DNA of 64,000 nt from the NCBI GenBank assembly GCA_028753945.1, contig JAPNXP010000016.1, positions 1,582,001 through 1,646,000 of the forward strand. Reading direction: 5' to 3'. Positions 20,284 to 30,676 of this stretch are shown piece by piece (position 1 is the first letter of the stretch; each line of letters opens with the position of its first letter). The position numbers and the translations under genes are program-made. This DNA comes from Hexactinellida sp. DTS-2022 (Eukaryota; Porifera; Hexactinellida). The notes beneath the pieces are model-generated. The model was not told the origin of the DNA, did not search any database, and saw only the letters and a list, made by a program, of their open reading frames with translations.

Positions 20284-21534
20284 TTACAGCAGAGACTCCA
20301 TCTCCTTCATGAAGTCTGTGTACGCTTCGTCCTGTGTCCTGACCTGCGGTCTCTCCTGCTCCTTGTAGGTGAGTCCGTATGAGTGCTGGGAGGGCACCCT
20401 GCCGGGGAGCCGCGGCTGGGAGGGAGCGGCCGGCCTGGCCCCGCCCCCCTCCCTCCGGACCCGGATGGCGGTGGGGACCAGCTTAGTGACCTCGGCGTAC
20501 GTGTTCCTCAGCTGGGGCTTGGCGGATATGACGTTGGCGGGGGCGGGGCGGGGGGCGGGCATGAGGGAGGCTTGCTGCGGGGCTGAGTCCGCGGTGGGGA
20601 ACTGCGGCTTGTTTAGCACAGCGCTGGCCTGGATGTGCGGCTCCATCCGGTTGGAGGGATTCTGGAGCGGAGCTGCTGTCTGGGAGAGGGACTGGGGCGG
20701 CAGCAGGAACGGCGGCGCGGGGGGCAGCAGCAAACTCGGGACAGGATTTGGCTGAAGAGAGATCGTAGTCGGCTCCGTGGACTCGTCTTGCCCATAGGAT
20801 TCTTGCACGAGAGGAGCGAAAGAAACCTTCTTCAGCGCAGACCTGTTGAGCAGCTCGAGCTCCGTGAGGCCGGACAGGCCGCGCTTGCTGGCCAGCTGCG
20901 GCGGGGGGCCGGGAGGGGGCCCGGGGGGTCTCCGGGACAGACGCTTGTTCCGCTCCAGGGCGAGGAGTCTGGAGAGCGGGTACTGGGACTGCGGGGCCGA
21001 CAGGACGGGGGCGGGGGGCAGCTGGTTGTCAGGCTCCGGGAGAGGAATGTCCTGCGGGAGCGTGTCGGCGGAGACGGGAGGCACCGCCTCGGAGGGGAGT
21101 GGGATGAGCGAGAGGAGCTCTCGCTGCTCAGCCGGGTCCACGGCCCGGGAGCTGAACGCGTAGGTGTGCTTGAGTCTCTGTCGCCGGTCGTAGCTCTCCT
21201 TGATCAGCTGCTTCAGCTCCCGGTGCTGCAGCGGGTTCTCCTTCTCCCAGAAGGTCTGCAGTCGGTCCACAGTCTCCATCAGCTTCCGCTTGCGCTCCTT
21301 GATGCCCTTCTCGTTCGGGAGGCCCTTCGAGGAGGACTCCATGTCCTGCTGGTCCAGCTCCTCGATCTCCTTCAGGAGCTCGCGGGGCTCCTTGGACTTT
21401 ATGACGGCCTCCCGCACCACCAGTCTCTGCTTCTTGTTCTTCTTCAGCTCCTTCCGCCGCGCCTCCTTGCGCGCCTGGTCCGTCGGGTTCATGAACTTAC
21501 CTCCCTTCGTAGTCTTCATTGAACGGCGACCCAT
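20284..21534 (-). CDS. WBP11: WW domain-binding protein 11 (spliceosome-associated)
   Basis: WBP11 is a nuclear splicing-associated protein that binds WW-domain partners such as PQBP1. This 416-aa single-exon frame begins with the family signature MGRRS...GKFMNPTDQARKEARRKELKKNKKQR (residues 1-37), a basic helix highly conserved in WBP11. A glutamate/lysine-rich helical region follows (about 40-130), then proline-rich WW ligands with RPPGPPPGPPP near residue 205 and a prolin-rich middle. The C-terminus has a conserved-looking YGLTYKEQERPQVRTQDEAYTDFMKEMESLL-type end. Human WBP11 is longer, so the proline-rich part is shorter here. The start is fixed by the conserved N-terminus. The gene is strikingly GC- and CpG-rich compared with its surroundings. 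Confidence 0.92.
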   Translation of the reverse strand: MGRRSMKTTKGGKFMNPTDQARKEARRKELKKNKKQRLVVREAVIKSKEPRELLKEIEELDQQDMESSSKGLPNEKGIKERKRKLMETVDRLQTFWEKENPLQHRELKQLIKESYDRRQRLKHTYAFSSRAVDPAEQRELLSLIPLPSEAVPPVSADTLPQDIPLPEPDNQLPPAPVLSAPQSQYPLSRLLALERNKRLSRRPPGPPPGPPPQLASKRGLSGLTELELLNRSALKKVSFAPLVQESYGQDESTEPTTISLQPNPVPSLLLPPAPPFLLPPQSLSQTAAPLQNPSNRMEPHIQASAVLNKPQFPTADSAPQQASLMPAPRPAPANVISAKPQLRNTYAEVTKLVPTAIRVRREGGGARPAAPSQPRLPGRVPSQHSYGLTYKEQERPQVRTQDEAYTDFMKEMESLL

Positions 21535-22299
21535 TCTGACAAGTATGCTAGCTTATAAAATGTATAAGGCTATTTTAATTGGAAAGTATCTCTGTTGATA
21601 GAAAATTCAAAATTATTTTGATCAGAACAAATTCAAATAAACTTATCAATTCTGATAAGGTATAACAAAATATCTAAATAGGGATATTATTGATTTCCGT
21701 AAAATCTCAATTTACCAGAGATTATGACCTTGTGTTTACGGATAGTTCCAAATGGTCCACAAAATATTAAGGCTTATACTATGGGTCTCATGGGTCCACA
21801 GGCAATGGAGCAATTGTTATAGAAATTATTATAAAGAAATTAACAGAAATTGTGGTGAATCGCTACTAGATCGCTACTTGATATACATTTTTAGGTTAAT
21901 TGGGACAAGAGGCCTGAAACAAACGTGTCCAAATTAAGCGGAGTAGACTGTACCCTCAAAATAGTATAATTTCAGTTAATTGCGTTCTCCACTTAATAGG
22001 GTCAAACTATCCTTGGGCCAAATTGACCCGATTAAGCGGAGTTGACAATTATTTAAAATATTTTTAGCAATTTCAGAATAACAGGAATAACTTCTATAGT
22101 TGCACTGTCTTTTGAAGAAGTTATACGTATCAACAAATATAATGTTAGGATATTAGCTGAGTGGAAACAATTAATTTAATTCTAACCATTCTGTCTACGG
22201 TGATCTGAGTTTGACATCAAACAATTATTTAACTCAATACTGAATATATTCCAATAATAACAAAATAAGCTGAAACATAGTATACAATTTAATGTAAAA
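21535..22299. other. gene-free stretch with Tigger-like fragments
   Basis: It contains short fragments with TTAAGCGGAGTAGACTGTA and CCACTTAATAGGGTCAAA...GACCCGATTAAGCGGAG (about 21895-22050). These resemble the ends of a Tigger-like family also seen at 2050-2240. No gene seen. Confidence 0.5.
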
Positions 22300-24810
22300 T
22301 CAATCAATTTTGATAGCAGAGTATATCTTACGAACGAAAGCATATGACGAATAGAGACCCATGGTGCCGGATATCAGCCAGAGAGTGAGGAGAATCACTG
22401 CCGAGTAGCCCCAGTAGAAGGCTAGCGAGGGCACGCTAACTGCGCCCACCCGCGTGTAGTGGAACAGAAATATAAACACGAATACGTAGCCAGTGAATCC
22501 ACTGGAGAGCACGAAGGAGGATCTCCACCACCAATGGTGGTTCTCGTTGCATAGAAGGAGGTACGTGTTGATGATGGCCACCTGGCAGGTCGAGATCGAG
22601 AATATTACGAATACCAGGAACAGGAACCCGAACAGGTAGTAGAAGTGGTGCTCCCAGATGGCGGCCAGCACGAAGTAGAACTCCAGGAACACGGCCCCGA
22701 ACGGGAGCATGCCGGAGACCAGAGCGCTGAATGGCACCGAGAGGTAGGTGGGCTGCTCTGACACCAGCCTGGGGATCACGTTAGTGCGTACTGCCTGTTC
22801 GTACCTCTGCTTACGGTAGCCTAAGCTGAATCCCAGATAGACCAACGGCAGGGAGATACAGCCCCATAGAGACAGGAGGACTGCAATGGTATGTAGAGGC
22901 ATTGCCTGAGAGCTGTGTTTGGAAATGAGCAGTAGATTGATCAGCGAAGAGATCAGAAATACAACTGTTGGGAAGAAACAAGCAGTAGCGACTGCAGCCA
23001 GCTTATAATCAACCCCGCCCATCGTCTTATAGAACCTGCCAGCCATGTGCCCCCCCAGACTCCCCATGAACATGTACACCAGTATACTGAAGGTCAGCAG
23101 CCCGCCCTTATTGTCCGGCGACAAGAGACCAATGCAGGCCAACAGAAACACAACTAGGATTGTACCGAATAGCTGCACTCCTGAGCCTAGCAACACGGTT
23201 AGGAGAAAGGAATGCTTGGGAGGACGAAATACGTCTCCATGCACCAGCTTCCATCCGGTCTCGTCGAACGTGCAGTCGCTGAGCTCGTCGCAGATGCGGT
23301 TGTAGTGCGAAATGTCGCGTCTCAGCACCTTTATGAGAATGGCCGCCACCACGCCCGACAGCAGCAGCACGATGGCGAGGGAGTTAACCACTGAGAACCA
23401 ATGCACCTTCTTGTGTCTCGGACGGAGCAGAGTGTCCCAGCGACTGGACCAGGAGGCCTCGCTCGCCACCCACCGGACGGAGTAGCTGAATATAACTTGG
23501 TTGGTCTCCTCCGCTGTTAGCTCCTGCGGCGCGTGCACCTCGGGGAAGGCACAGAGCGAAGCGTTCTCGTAGTGCGAGCTGAACACGGAGCTGGGCTTAA
23601 CGGAGAACCCGACTATGCGGTACTCGCCTGGGGTAGAGCTCTGGTGGTACTTCAGCGTCAAGTCTGGTAAGGATAATCAAGTCATGACGTAGTAGAATAA
23701 CAATAGTGTATCTTAATTAGATATTCTCATTAGTTATAACAAAGAGACCAGCTATACCAATGCCCATGTAAATACCGTAATTTCCCGAATAAGCGCCGAT
23801 TCAATAAAATGGCATTTGTATGATTAAATTAATACCGTTAGATAACTGAAGTATATTGCATTGATTTCGGTTTGTTTATAGTTCGCCTAGAACCAATAGA
23901 ATCCACCTAAATATTATTTTGTGGATTTTAAAAAAAATTGAGGGCAAATTTGACCCATAAAACAATAAGCACCTTGTACTTATTCAGTAAATCTAAATAC
24001 CGTATTTCCCCGAATAAGCGCCCCGGCGCTTATTGTTTTCGTGGGCCAAAATTACCCTGAAATTTTTGTGAATAATCCAGAATATCATACTTAGGTGGGT
24101 TCTAATGGTTTCCACCAACAGTATACCTACTGAAGTTGCCAAAATCAATGGAAATGCATTACAGTGATCTACTAATGTATTTAAATTTTATCATACCAAT
24201 GTCATTTTTATTGACCCGGCGCTTATTCAAGCCCCCGGCGCTTATTCGGGGAAATACGGTATATGTAAATTAATATAATCATCATCTAAAAATATTTACA
24301 TAGCTTACCTAAATGATTGTTTAGGTAATATCTGTCGTCCAATACAAACCCTATCTTGTATCCCAGATCATAGATCCCCTCGGGTCCCAGGAACTGAGTT
24401 ATGACAGGCAGCTCGTCCAACATGAGCTGCACAAAATACTCATTACCAATCCGCGCTATAAAAACGTTAGTATCAACTGGGCTCAGAGATTTCCTGCAGA
24501 TAACCCTACAGAGCATATCTCTCAGAAACAGAATATCGATTGGAATAACAACGTCCCTGTCTCCCCTAAGCAGCTCCCCGATATTCTCCTTGCTGTACTC
24601 AATCCCGTCCGGAGGCTCGCAGAAGCCGAGGGAGTAATAGTCGTAGGTGAGGAGAGCTATGTCGCTAGTCATCTTGACTGCAATCAGGTCCACGGAGCTC
24701 ATGGGGACATAGTTCCTGGGAGACAACCATGGAAACAGAAAGAATGCTTCTGAAGATAGCAGTAGTGAGATGGCGGTGTAAATAAATAAATAAGAAAACA
24801 GTGGTGACAT
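22300..24810 (-). CDS. transmembrane 9 superfamily member, TM9SF2-like, two exons
   Basis: TM9 proteins (nonaspanins) are nine-TM proteins of the Golgi and endosomes. Exon 1 is 24309-24810, ending TTTAG|GTAAGC. Exon 2 is 22300-23663, after a CCAG acceptor. The split codon restores NNHLDLTLKYH, and the joined frame is 621 aa, the usual family size. The Met at 24810 gives a clean signal peptide followed by FPWLSPRNYVP; an in-frame ATG at 24855 adds 15 residues and is less likely. Family landmarks are YRIVGFSVKP, SRWD, HWFSVVNS, WKLVHGDVFRPP, nine hydrophobic segments and the C-terminal KIYSAIKID, matching the KxD/E-type retention signal. The 645-nt intron contains a complete Tigger-like MITE (24000-24259). 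A second, degraded copy starts at about 23777. Confidence 0.94.
24000..24259. mobile_element. Tigger/pogo-like MITE in the TM9SF intron
   Basis: Inverted ends CGTATTTCCCCGAATAAGCG and CGCTTATTCGGGGAAATACG are flanked by TA on both sides (23998-23999, 24260-24261). Length is 260 bp. A degraded relative begins near 23778 (CCGTAATTTCCCGAATAAGCGCC). Confidence 0.9.
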
Positions 24811-24964
24811 GTTATGATAATCTAGGACAAGTAAATACAGTTGGAATAAATACATAAGAATAATTAATAGCTCAATTAGTTAATACAAAAATAATTTATC
24901 TGTGATGAACCAACGAGTTCCAATTATCCGTCCCATTTATTCTGGCCCCGACAAGATATGCAAC

Positions 24965-25132
24965 CAGTGTATTATACAGCCATTTGTAAACACGCTCCTA
25001 ATCCTGATCCGATTTTCATACGCCTAAATCACAAATTTAATGTTACGGTATATGACTCATATATTCATAAATTCAAATTTCCAAAAATCATGCTCCAAAA
25101 AGGAGCGTCCCGCGCTCCTGGATAATTCCTTG
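24965..25132. mobile_element. hAT-type MITE, family 1, copy 1
   Basis: A 168-bp element with ends CAGTGTATTATACAG and CTGGATAATTCCTTG. It is flanked by TATGCAAC (24957-24964) and CATGCAAC (25133-25140), an 8-bp duplication with one mismatch. It is closely related to 47463-47652. Confidence 0.85.
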
Positions 25133-25140
25133 CATGCAAC

Positions 25141-25552
25141 CGATTCTCGAAATTGAGTTTCATTCATTATTTATTCACAACTCGGAACCCTACTATGTTA
25201 TAAGGAACAGTGGATACATCGAGTCTTTAGGACAGCACCCTGGCGTGCCGTATTAAATGAGTTCCCAAATCCCAACAGAGCATGTTCCCAACAGAGCACC
25301 TATATCTGTTCGGAATTAAACAATTTAAACAATTCATTGATAATTTATTCAATTAATGATTGCCGGACCACTTTCGAAAGGACGTGCCGCGATACTAGCG
25401 AGTGCTTAGAGTAACACGATAACATCATTTTAATAAACAATGCAACATAATATATGTATGTATTTATACAACAAAAGTTATTATAATTGATCTCAAAGAA
25501 TCCTACAATCCTTATAAATAAAAATTAAAGAATATTCAGCAATCTTGTTATA
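25141..25552. other. intergenic, nothing recognised
   Basis: No open frame, repeat family or RNA signature that I can identify. CCCAACAGAGCA occurs twice at about 25272-25300. Confidence 0.5.
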
Positions 25553-26236
25553 CTATTTAGAGTTCAATACAGTTACGTAGTTAGCCGGGAATATTCCTTT
25601 CTTCCCATAGGCCTCTCCCTCCCACCAATCAAACTCGGTTTCAGTTCTCAGCAGTACTTTAATCTTATCGCCTTTCTTGAACTCTAGGTCACACGGCAAC
25701 TTCCCTCTAAAGTTAAAGTTGCAAACACACCACACTTCTTGGTCCCACTCCCCGCTGATGGATTTGGTCTCAGTGCGCTTAGTGGCGTTCTTCTTCTCCT
25801 TCATTTTCCGTCGGTGCTGCTCTATCTGGGGGTGACTCTTGATCTTCCCATGTTTGTGGTGGAAGTGAGGCCTAGGAATGTTGATATTCGGTATTAGAGA
25901 GCTGGATTTGCTGGACTTGGGCTCTCCAACCTCTGCCTCCTTCTCCTCGATTTCTGCTTGGATAGTGTTCTCGATAGCGCCCAGAGACTTTGTTTCTTCT
26001 GGCTTAATATCATTTACGCTCAAAGATTTTCCGTATTTGGCAGACAAATGATCCGTGAGTCCCTTCTGAGCCCCGTCAGTTGCCCCCTTAAAGGCGCCCT
26101 CTCTCGCGGCTCTTGCTGCATCGGACTTGGCTACCTTCGCTCCTACTTTTCCCGCAAACTTAGTGCCTCCAGACATGAAGGAGCTGAAGACATTGCTTTC
26201 TCCGGTATCGGACATAACTCTAATTGAGTCGTTCAA
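25553..26236 (-). CDS. SH3-domain protein, otherwise unrecognised
   Basis: A 227-aa single-exon frame. The C-terminal about 60 residues (168-225) form an SH3 domain: VCNFNF in place of ALYDF, DLEFKKGD, FDWWEGE, and GIFPANYV before the end. SH3 domains bind proline-rich peptides in signalling or cytoskeletal proteins. The first 60 residues are alanine/glycine/lysine-rich (GTKFAGKVGAKVAKS...GAFKGATDGAQKGL) and could be an amphipathic membrane-associating helix. The middle is acidic then histidine- and lysine-rich (PRPHFHHKHGKIKSHPQ). A second ATG eight codons in (MSDTGESN) is an alternative start. I cannot assign an orthologue. Confidence 0.8.
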   Translation of the reverse strand: MNDSIRVMSDTGESNVFSSFMSGGTKFAGKVGAKVAKSDAARAAREGAFKGATDGAQKGLTDHLSAKYGKSLSVNDIKPEETKSLGAIENTIQAEIEEKEAEVGEPKSSKSSSLIPNINIPRPHFHHKHGKIKSHPQIEQHRRKMKEKKNATKRTETKSISGEWDQEVWCVCNFNFRGKLPCDLEFKKGDKIKVLLRTETEFDWWEGEAYGKKGIFPANYVTVLNSK

Positions 26237-26368
26237 TTGTGGGACTGGTCAATAGCCGTCAATCAAACAATGTGTGACGTTTCCCAACATTAGTTCATAC
26301 GTAGACTCTTTCGGTTATCGGGACAGTGTCCCAATAATGAGAGTCAATCCGTTTATAAAACACTTAAC

Positions 26369-26520
26369 CAGGGTTTTTTGAAGTTTGAGACCTTGATGTA
26401 ACTCAGCGCGGCCTTGGTGTAACTTAACTCTGCATCGGTAGCGGCCGACCCGAATCGTGGTGTAACTCCAAAAAATCTTGGTGCAAAATTTACACCAAGA
26501 TCGGCCTTAAAAAAACCCTG
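26369..26520. mobile_element. hAT-type MITE with CAGGGTTTTTT ends
   Basis: 152 bp, with ends CAGGGTTTTTT and AAAAAAACCCTG and perfect 8-bp flanking repeats CACTTAAC (26361-26368, 26521-26528). The interior has GGTGTAACT repeats. Confidence 0.9.
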
Positions 26521-26748
26521 CACTTAACCGTACCTAACTTATTCTCTTATTAACTAAGTTGGTTAGAGAACAGTTTTTGTAATAAATATTTTATATATTT
26601 TCATTAAAATACGTATATTCAATTTGGGAATTTGGTAGATCGAATAAATATCTTTTTGTGGTGTCCGTTGTCAATGGAATATATATATATACGGATATCC
26701 CAATTAGACCATCACTCTGATGAATAAGCAAGGAATATAATTCCACAT

Positions 26749-27501
26749 TCAAATTGACAATTCAACATCTTGTGCTTCGTGCACAGATCGATCTGAGTGC
26801 TGGCTGAATAGAGAATGGAAATAGTGGAAGTAGCAGAGCGAGCTGACAACGCAGCCTATGGCAGCCCCGGCCACCACGTCTCCCGGGTGGTGCATGTGGT
26901 CATGCACGCGCGACCACCCGATACAGCAGCCGACCGCGAACGGAAGCAGCGAGAGACACAGCTGGGGCAGCTTTACGCGGCACTGAGAGAGCGCCTTGGA
27001 CTTGCCCGCCAGGTACAGACTCAGGAACAGAAGAGTAGAGAAGCTCCAACTGGCGTGTCCGCTGGGGAAACTCTTGTAGCCCTCCTGGAAGTCAGAAACT
27101 CCGCCGCGACAGAGCGGCTCCGTCTCCCAGCTGGGGGCGGCGGGCCGACAGCGGGAAATGAAGTCGGGCCTCGGCCTGCCCACACTCAGCTTGAGAATGT
27201 TCGTGAGAACTCCGTTCAGAGCCAGAGTGCCCGAGAAGGCGAGCAGCTCGTCCGTCCTGACAGCAGCTGCTCCCTTAGCCGCGTTAGTCAGCAGGAAGAC
27301 AGATAAGGGCAGGATTAGCACTCCGGCAAACAGAATGTGGGTGGGGATTAACTGGTGCTTGCGGTTAGACTCTGCGCGGTAGGGAGCTGTTAGATCCGGG
27401 AGGATGTCCATGTGTCGAGCGTGCCAGTACTCGGTTATTAGAAACAATAGGAACAGCAGCACACGCAAGATAGTCTCACTCAACACATATTTAACTCTCA
27501 T
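26749..27501 (-). CDS. PAP2-family phospholipid phosphatase, PLPP4/5-like
   Basis: This 250-aa single-exon membrane enzyme should dephosphorylate phosphatidate-type lipids. All three PAP2 signature motifs are present: KLSVGRPRP (Kx6RP, about residues 106-114), FPSGH (about 146-150) and SRVHDHMHHPGD (SRx5Hx3D, about 198-209). The catalytic His and the nucleophile-assisting His are therefore intact. Five to six hydrophobic segments are visible, starting with residues about 8-25. The short N-terminus and the motif context resemble PLPP4/PLPP5 (PPAPDC1) rather than the PLPP1-3 group; that assignment is from memory of the family. The gene is GC-rich like WBP11 and intron-free. It is followed after about 170 bp by the glycosyltransferase-like gene on the same strand. 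Confidence 0.9.
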   Translation of the reverse strand: MRVKYVLSETILRVLLFLLFLITEYWHARHMDILPDLTAPYRAESNRKHQLIPTHILFAGVLILPLSVFLLTNAAKGAAAVRTDELLAFSGTLALNGVLTNILKLSVGRPRPDFISRCRPAAPSWETEPLCRGGVSDFQEGYKSFPSGHASWSFSTLLFLSLYLAGKSKALSQCRVKLPQLCLSLLPFAVGCCIGWSRVHDHMHHPGDVVAGAAIGCVVSSLCYFHYFHSLFSQHSDRSVHEAQDVELSI

Positions 27502-27667
27502 TTCCTAGATATTAAAAGATAATCATTACTAATTAATAGTTTATAAAATCAAGTATTAATTTGTAGCAATAAAATATTCGCATAATGGATAATCCGCAAC
27601 AATAAATGTGATGAAATAAAATCAAATTATACAAATCCTGAATTAAATTTGGAAACAATTAAAAATA

Positions 27668-28737
27668 CTAATATCCAAGCAGTTCCCATAAACTTGTAGG
27701 CAGTTTGTCTCCCACCTCATTGAATGCTATCTCTTCAAACTCAGCTAGCAGTCCCTTCTCTTCGAGAGTGGCTGCGTTCTGAGAGTAGGAGAAGTGCACC
27801 ACCAGTCCTTCCCCCACGATACAGTTCCGAGTCTCCACGTGACTGGAGTATGTGACGGTCCACCATTCCTCATCGTCGTTGGCTATCGGCCCAGCTGCCA
27901 TCAGGGCCTTGTGGTGCACCATGTCTCTGTCAAATAAGAAGAAGTTAATGCTGAACCTCTCTGCGAGGCCCGTATTATGCAGCCCGGTGAATATCATCTT
28001 GTCCAGACTCCTTCTGCGGTAGTGGTGCAGGAAAGCGCGGAGTCCCATCTCCGCGCAGTCCAGTCTCTTCCAGCCACACTCAGCAAATGGATTGAACTCA
28101 AACACAAGCTTATCTGGGTTCAGCAGCGGGTCCTCGTACACACCCATCTCCTGGTGCAGATAGCTACAGCGCCAGTTGGCCCCGGCTATATTCCCGAAGT
28201 GTATGTTGCACACTGAAGGGTCTCTCAGTCTCAGCATCGATTCAAACGTGCCTGGGTGGATATAGACTATGTCGTCATCAAACTTGAAGTGCCTGCGTTG
28301 GGACGCTGCTTCAATAGCTCCAACAGACGGTAGTGCACTGCGGGGAATATACCGGTCTGTAATGTGTCCTCCGGGAGCTGGTCAGGCGGGTAACCCAGGT
28401 AGTGAAGCCTAACTATTTCAAAGCCGAACATTCCGTTAGTTTGTTCTGCAAATAGGATTAAATTCTGCCTTGTAGCCATATCATAGCGTACCATCATAAA
28501 GTGTATAACATCAATGACACCTCCATTCAGTCTCAGATTCATGTAGAGATAGGGGATCTGGATTCTGAGGAATCTCCATCTCCCGGAGAATATCAATATG
28601 TGGTTCTTAGAATCGGATATATTGGATATATTACATGTAAGGGGAGCTGACTCCCTGAGTGCAGGATAGAACTTGATTGATAGATTGATAATTGTGAATA
28701 TAATAATACAGTACACAAATAACCTAAACTTTCCCAT
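27668..28737 (-). CDS. type II membrane glycosyltransferase-like protein with one frame break
   Basis: Two overlapping minus frames (28267-28737 and 27668-about 28300) form one protein of about 350 aa. The N-terminus is a signal anchor (residues 5-22, VYCIIIFTIINLSI). After a Golgi-type luminal domain, the frames meet at HFKFDDDIVYIHPGTF, a DxD motif typical of metal-dependent glycosyltransferases, which is entirely in the second frame. The motif is followed by NIAGANWRCSYLHQEMGVYE, resembling an uncharacterised family in fungi and protists. The break is a one-base offset at about 28280-28300. No small GT-AG intron there repairs it (GT...AG of 12 nt keeps the phase), so it is a real indel or an assembly error. 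I do not know its substrate. Confidence 0.6.
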
Positions 28738-28817
28738 GTTCTAAGAATCAATGCTACAATTTCTAAAAATATAAATAGTATAGATAACAGTAATTAAATC
28801 AAAGCATAGTTTATGTA

Positions 28818-29180
28818 ATACGAGCCCTTCGGTCTCGGACTCTCGGTCGCTTTACGACAGATCGGTGCTACGCACCTCAAGTTAACGGCCGCTACGCGGC
28901 CTTACTACTCATTAAACAATTGATTATGCGAAATTCGAGTTTAGCTTACTTGTTTACCAATAATACCCGTTGAAAGTAAACTTCTAGGCTGAGTTCTAAT
29001 TTTATTAATTTGTTTACCTATTTTGTGTAAACAACAACAATAAATATTCATATTAGAAATTTGTAAATGCGAATTTCGAAATCAGCATACTTGCTTTACC
29101 TACGTATTATAAATTTGTTTACCAATTATAACATTTGAAAGTTAGTTTATATCTCCACACACACACAAACACAAATTAAA
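28818..29180 (-). repeat. composite dispersed repeat, copy 2 (inverted)
   Basis: Compared with 41161-41952 this copy is inverted. It starts with the four-hairpin array (28821-28908, ACGAGCCCTTCGG, GGTCGCTTTACGAC, GGTGCTACGCACC, GGCCGCTACGCGGCC). About 1.6 units of the 141-bp satellite follow (28925-29150), then a CACACACACAAACACAAA microsatellite. Confidence 0.8.
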
Positions 29181-29192
29181 CAGTGGAAATAT

Positions 29193-29653
29193 CCACTTTT
29201 CATGAGTCACCGAGTCATTTGACTCGTGATAAAATTCGGTAACTCGAGTCACCGAGTCAATTGACTCGTGACAAAATTCGGTGACTCGAGTCACCGAGTT
29301 TGACTCGATGACTCGTGGTAACTCGCGAGTCATCAAGTCAATCAGATAATATCTTTTGAGATTCATGGGTTTTTCAAATTCTGAATATAATCAGATAAGT
29401 AAACGAATATTCAGGTAATACTCAATTTCCAATTGGTTAATCTTACCATACGTACACATCAATAATTCGCGATTCCTGAACTCGATGGCTCGCGATTCCT
29501 GACTCGATGACTCGCGAGTCCTGACTCGAGTCACCGAGTCAGTTGACTAGTCACAAAATTCGAAGAGTCGAGTCTCGAGTCACCGAGTCTGACTCGATGA
29601 CTCGTGGTGACTCGCGAGTCATCGAGTCAATCAAGTGACTCGTGAAAAGCCCT
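29193..29653. mobile_element. hAT-like MITE rich in GACTCG repeats
   Basis: 461 bp flanked by perfect GGAAATAT (29185-29192, 29654-29661). The ends resemble each other when inverted (CACTTTTCATGAGTCAC and GTGACTCGTGAAAAG). The interior consists of many TGACTCGAGTCACCGAGTC palindromic units, which generate spurious open frames. Confidence 0.75.
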
Positions 29654-29727
29654 GGAAATATCTAATATCCCTCTAGTATAAATTGATTGTTGAACGATAA
29701 GATTTGTAGTTCCCAAACCCAACAATT

Positions 29728-30649
29728 ATGAATAAGTTCAACATTGACGCAACAGTCCTGTTTGTATTCCTATTGAGTTCCTTTGCATTTTCGAGTGTGA
29801 ATAGTTCCGTAACGTGTCCATCTTTTTGGGATCATTCTTAATTGTAACATAATGACCGTTACCAAAACTTTGATTCAAGAAAAGATTCGACGGTCCAAGA
29901 GGTGTCGCCACCTCTCTAGGGTTTCGGCCCTCCATAGGCCTCATCAGGAGGACGGTCCAGTCCTCTACCCTCGGTACGCTACTGCGACGCTGTGTAATAC
30001 CCAGCGACCTGCCACTGCCTTGGCGTACCCACACACCTGGCCTGCTCTCTCTCGCTGTCTACACAGCTCCAGCAGCGCCTGGAGGGATTGGCCATATGAT
30101 CACACAACGCTATGTCAGAGCGACCTTCTGACCAATGGAAACTGGTCGCATTTCTGTAGCAACACAATAGGCTCAGAAGAATGTTCGTGTCTTCATGGAT
30201 ACGTGAAGAATGCACAAGACTGTATCTCCTGGATTCTTGTAGCACCAATAACGGAGGCTGTCATCACAGTGATCACACCTGTACAGATGGCATATACGGT
30301 TATGCTTGTTCTTGTTAGAAGGATTTAAAGTCTCTCCTTCGAACAGTAGCCATTGCGATAGGGATCTTAATGCGGAGATAGGAGAACAGAATGCAAACGC
30401 CAAAGCATCTGCTTTATATGTCCTATTATTCGTGTGCTTTATGTTCCTTGTTACCATTATTTTTCTGTTTGTTTTCTTGCTTCTTCTCTATTTGTACTTC
30501 AGGATACAAATTCAACTGAGGTCTACTCGCGCTCCCAAAGCACTCTCTCTTACAGAAATGGACAGAAACAAGCAGAGATTCCATTCAGCATTTCTCTCTC
30601 CACGGATGCTGGTGACAACAAAAAGGATTCTGGAGAGAGAGATCTAACT
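29728..30649 (+). pseudogene. EGF-repeat single-pass membrane protein with several frame breaks
   Basis: Pieces of one type I membrane protein lie in order in three plus frames. 29728-29841 starts with a signal peptide (MNKFNIDATVLFVFLLSS) and reaches a stop. 29852-30225 ends in an EGF-like module (CSNTIGSEECSCLHGYVKNAQDC). About 30225-30316 gives a second EGF-like module (NNGGCHHSDHTCTDGIYGYACSC). 30306-30649 continues it (EGFKVSPSNSSHC), then a TM helix (YVLLFVCFMFLVTIIFLFVFLL) and a basic tail. Adjacent modules change frame within about 15 nt, so no ordinary introns fit. It is either a young pseudogene or an assembly region with small indels; the frame-broken gene next door makes the second reading worth testing. 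Consecutive small hairpins at about 29896-29970 lie inside. Confidence 0.55.
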
Positions 30650-30676
30650 TTCAGCAAGTTAGATCTCTCTCTCCAG
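30630..30676. repeat. perfect 21-bp inverted repeat (stem-loop)
   Basis: CTGGAGAGAGAGATCTAAC... and its exact complement are separated by TCAGC. The similarity continues imperfectly outward (AAAAGGA on both arms). It spans the stop codon of the EGF/TM frame. Confidence 0.9.

Noticed and set aside
20635-21522. 295-codon plus frame
   Set aside because: Antisense shadow of the GC-rich WBP11 gene; leucine/arginine-rich as expected from reversed codons.
28267-28300. Tiny intron to explain the glycosyltransferase frame break
   Set aside because: The only GT...AG there is 12 nt, which keeps the phase and is far below any known intron size.
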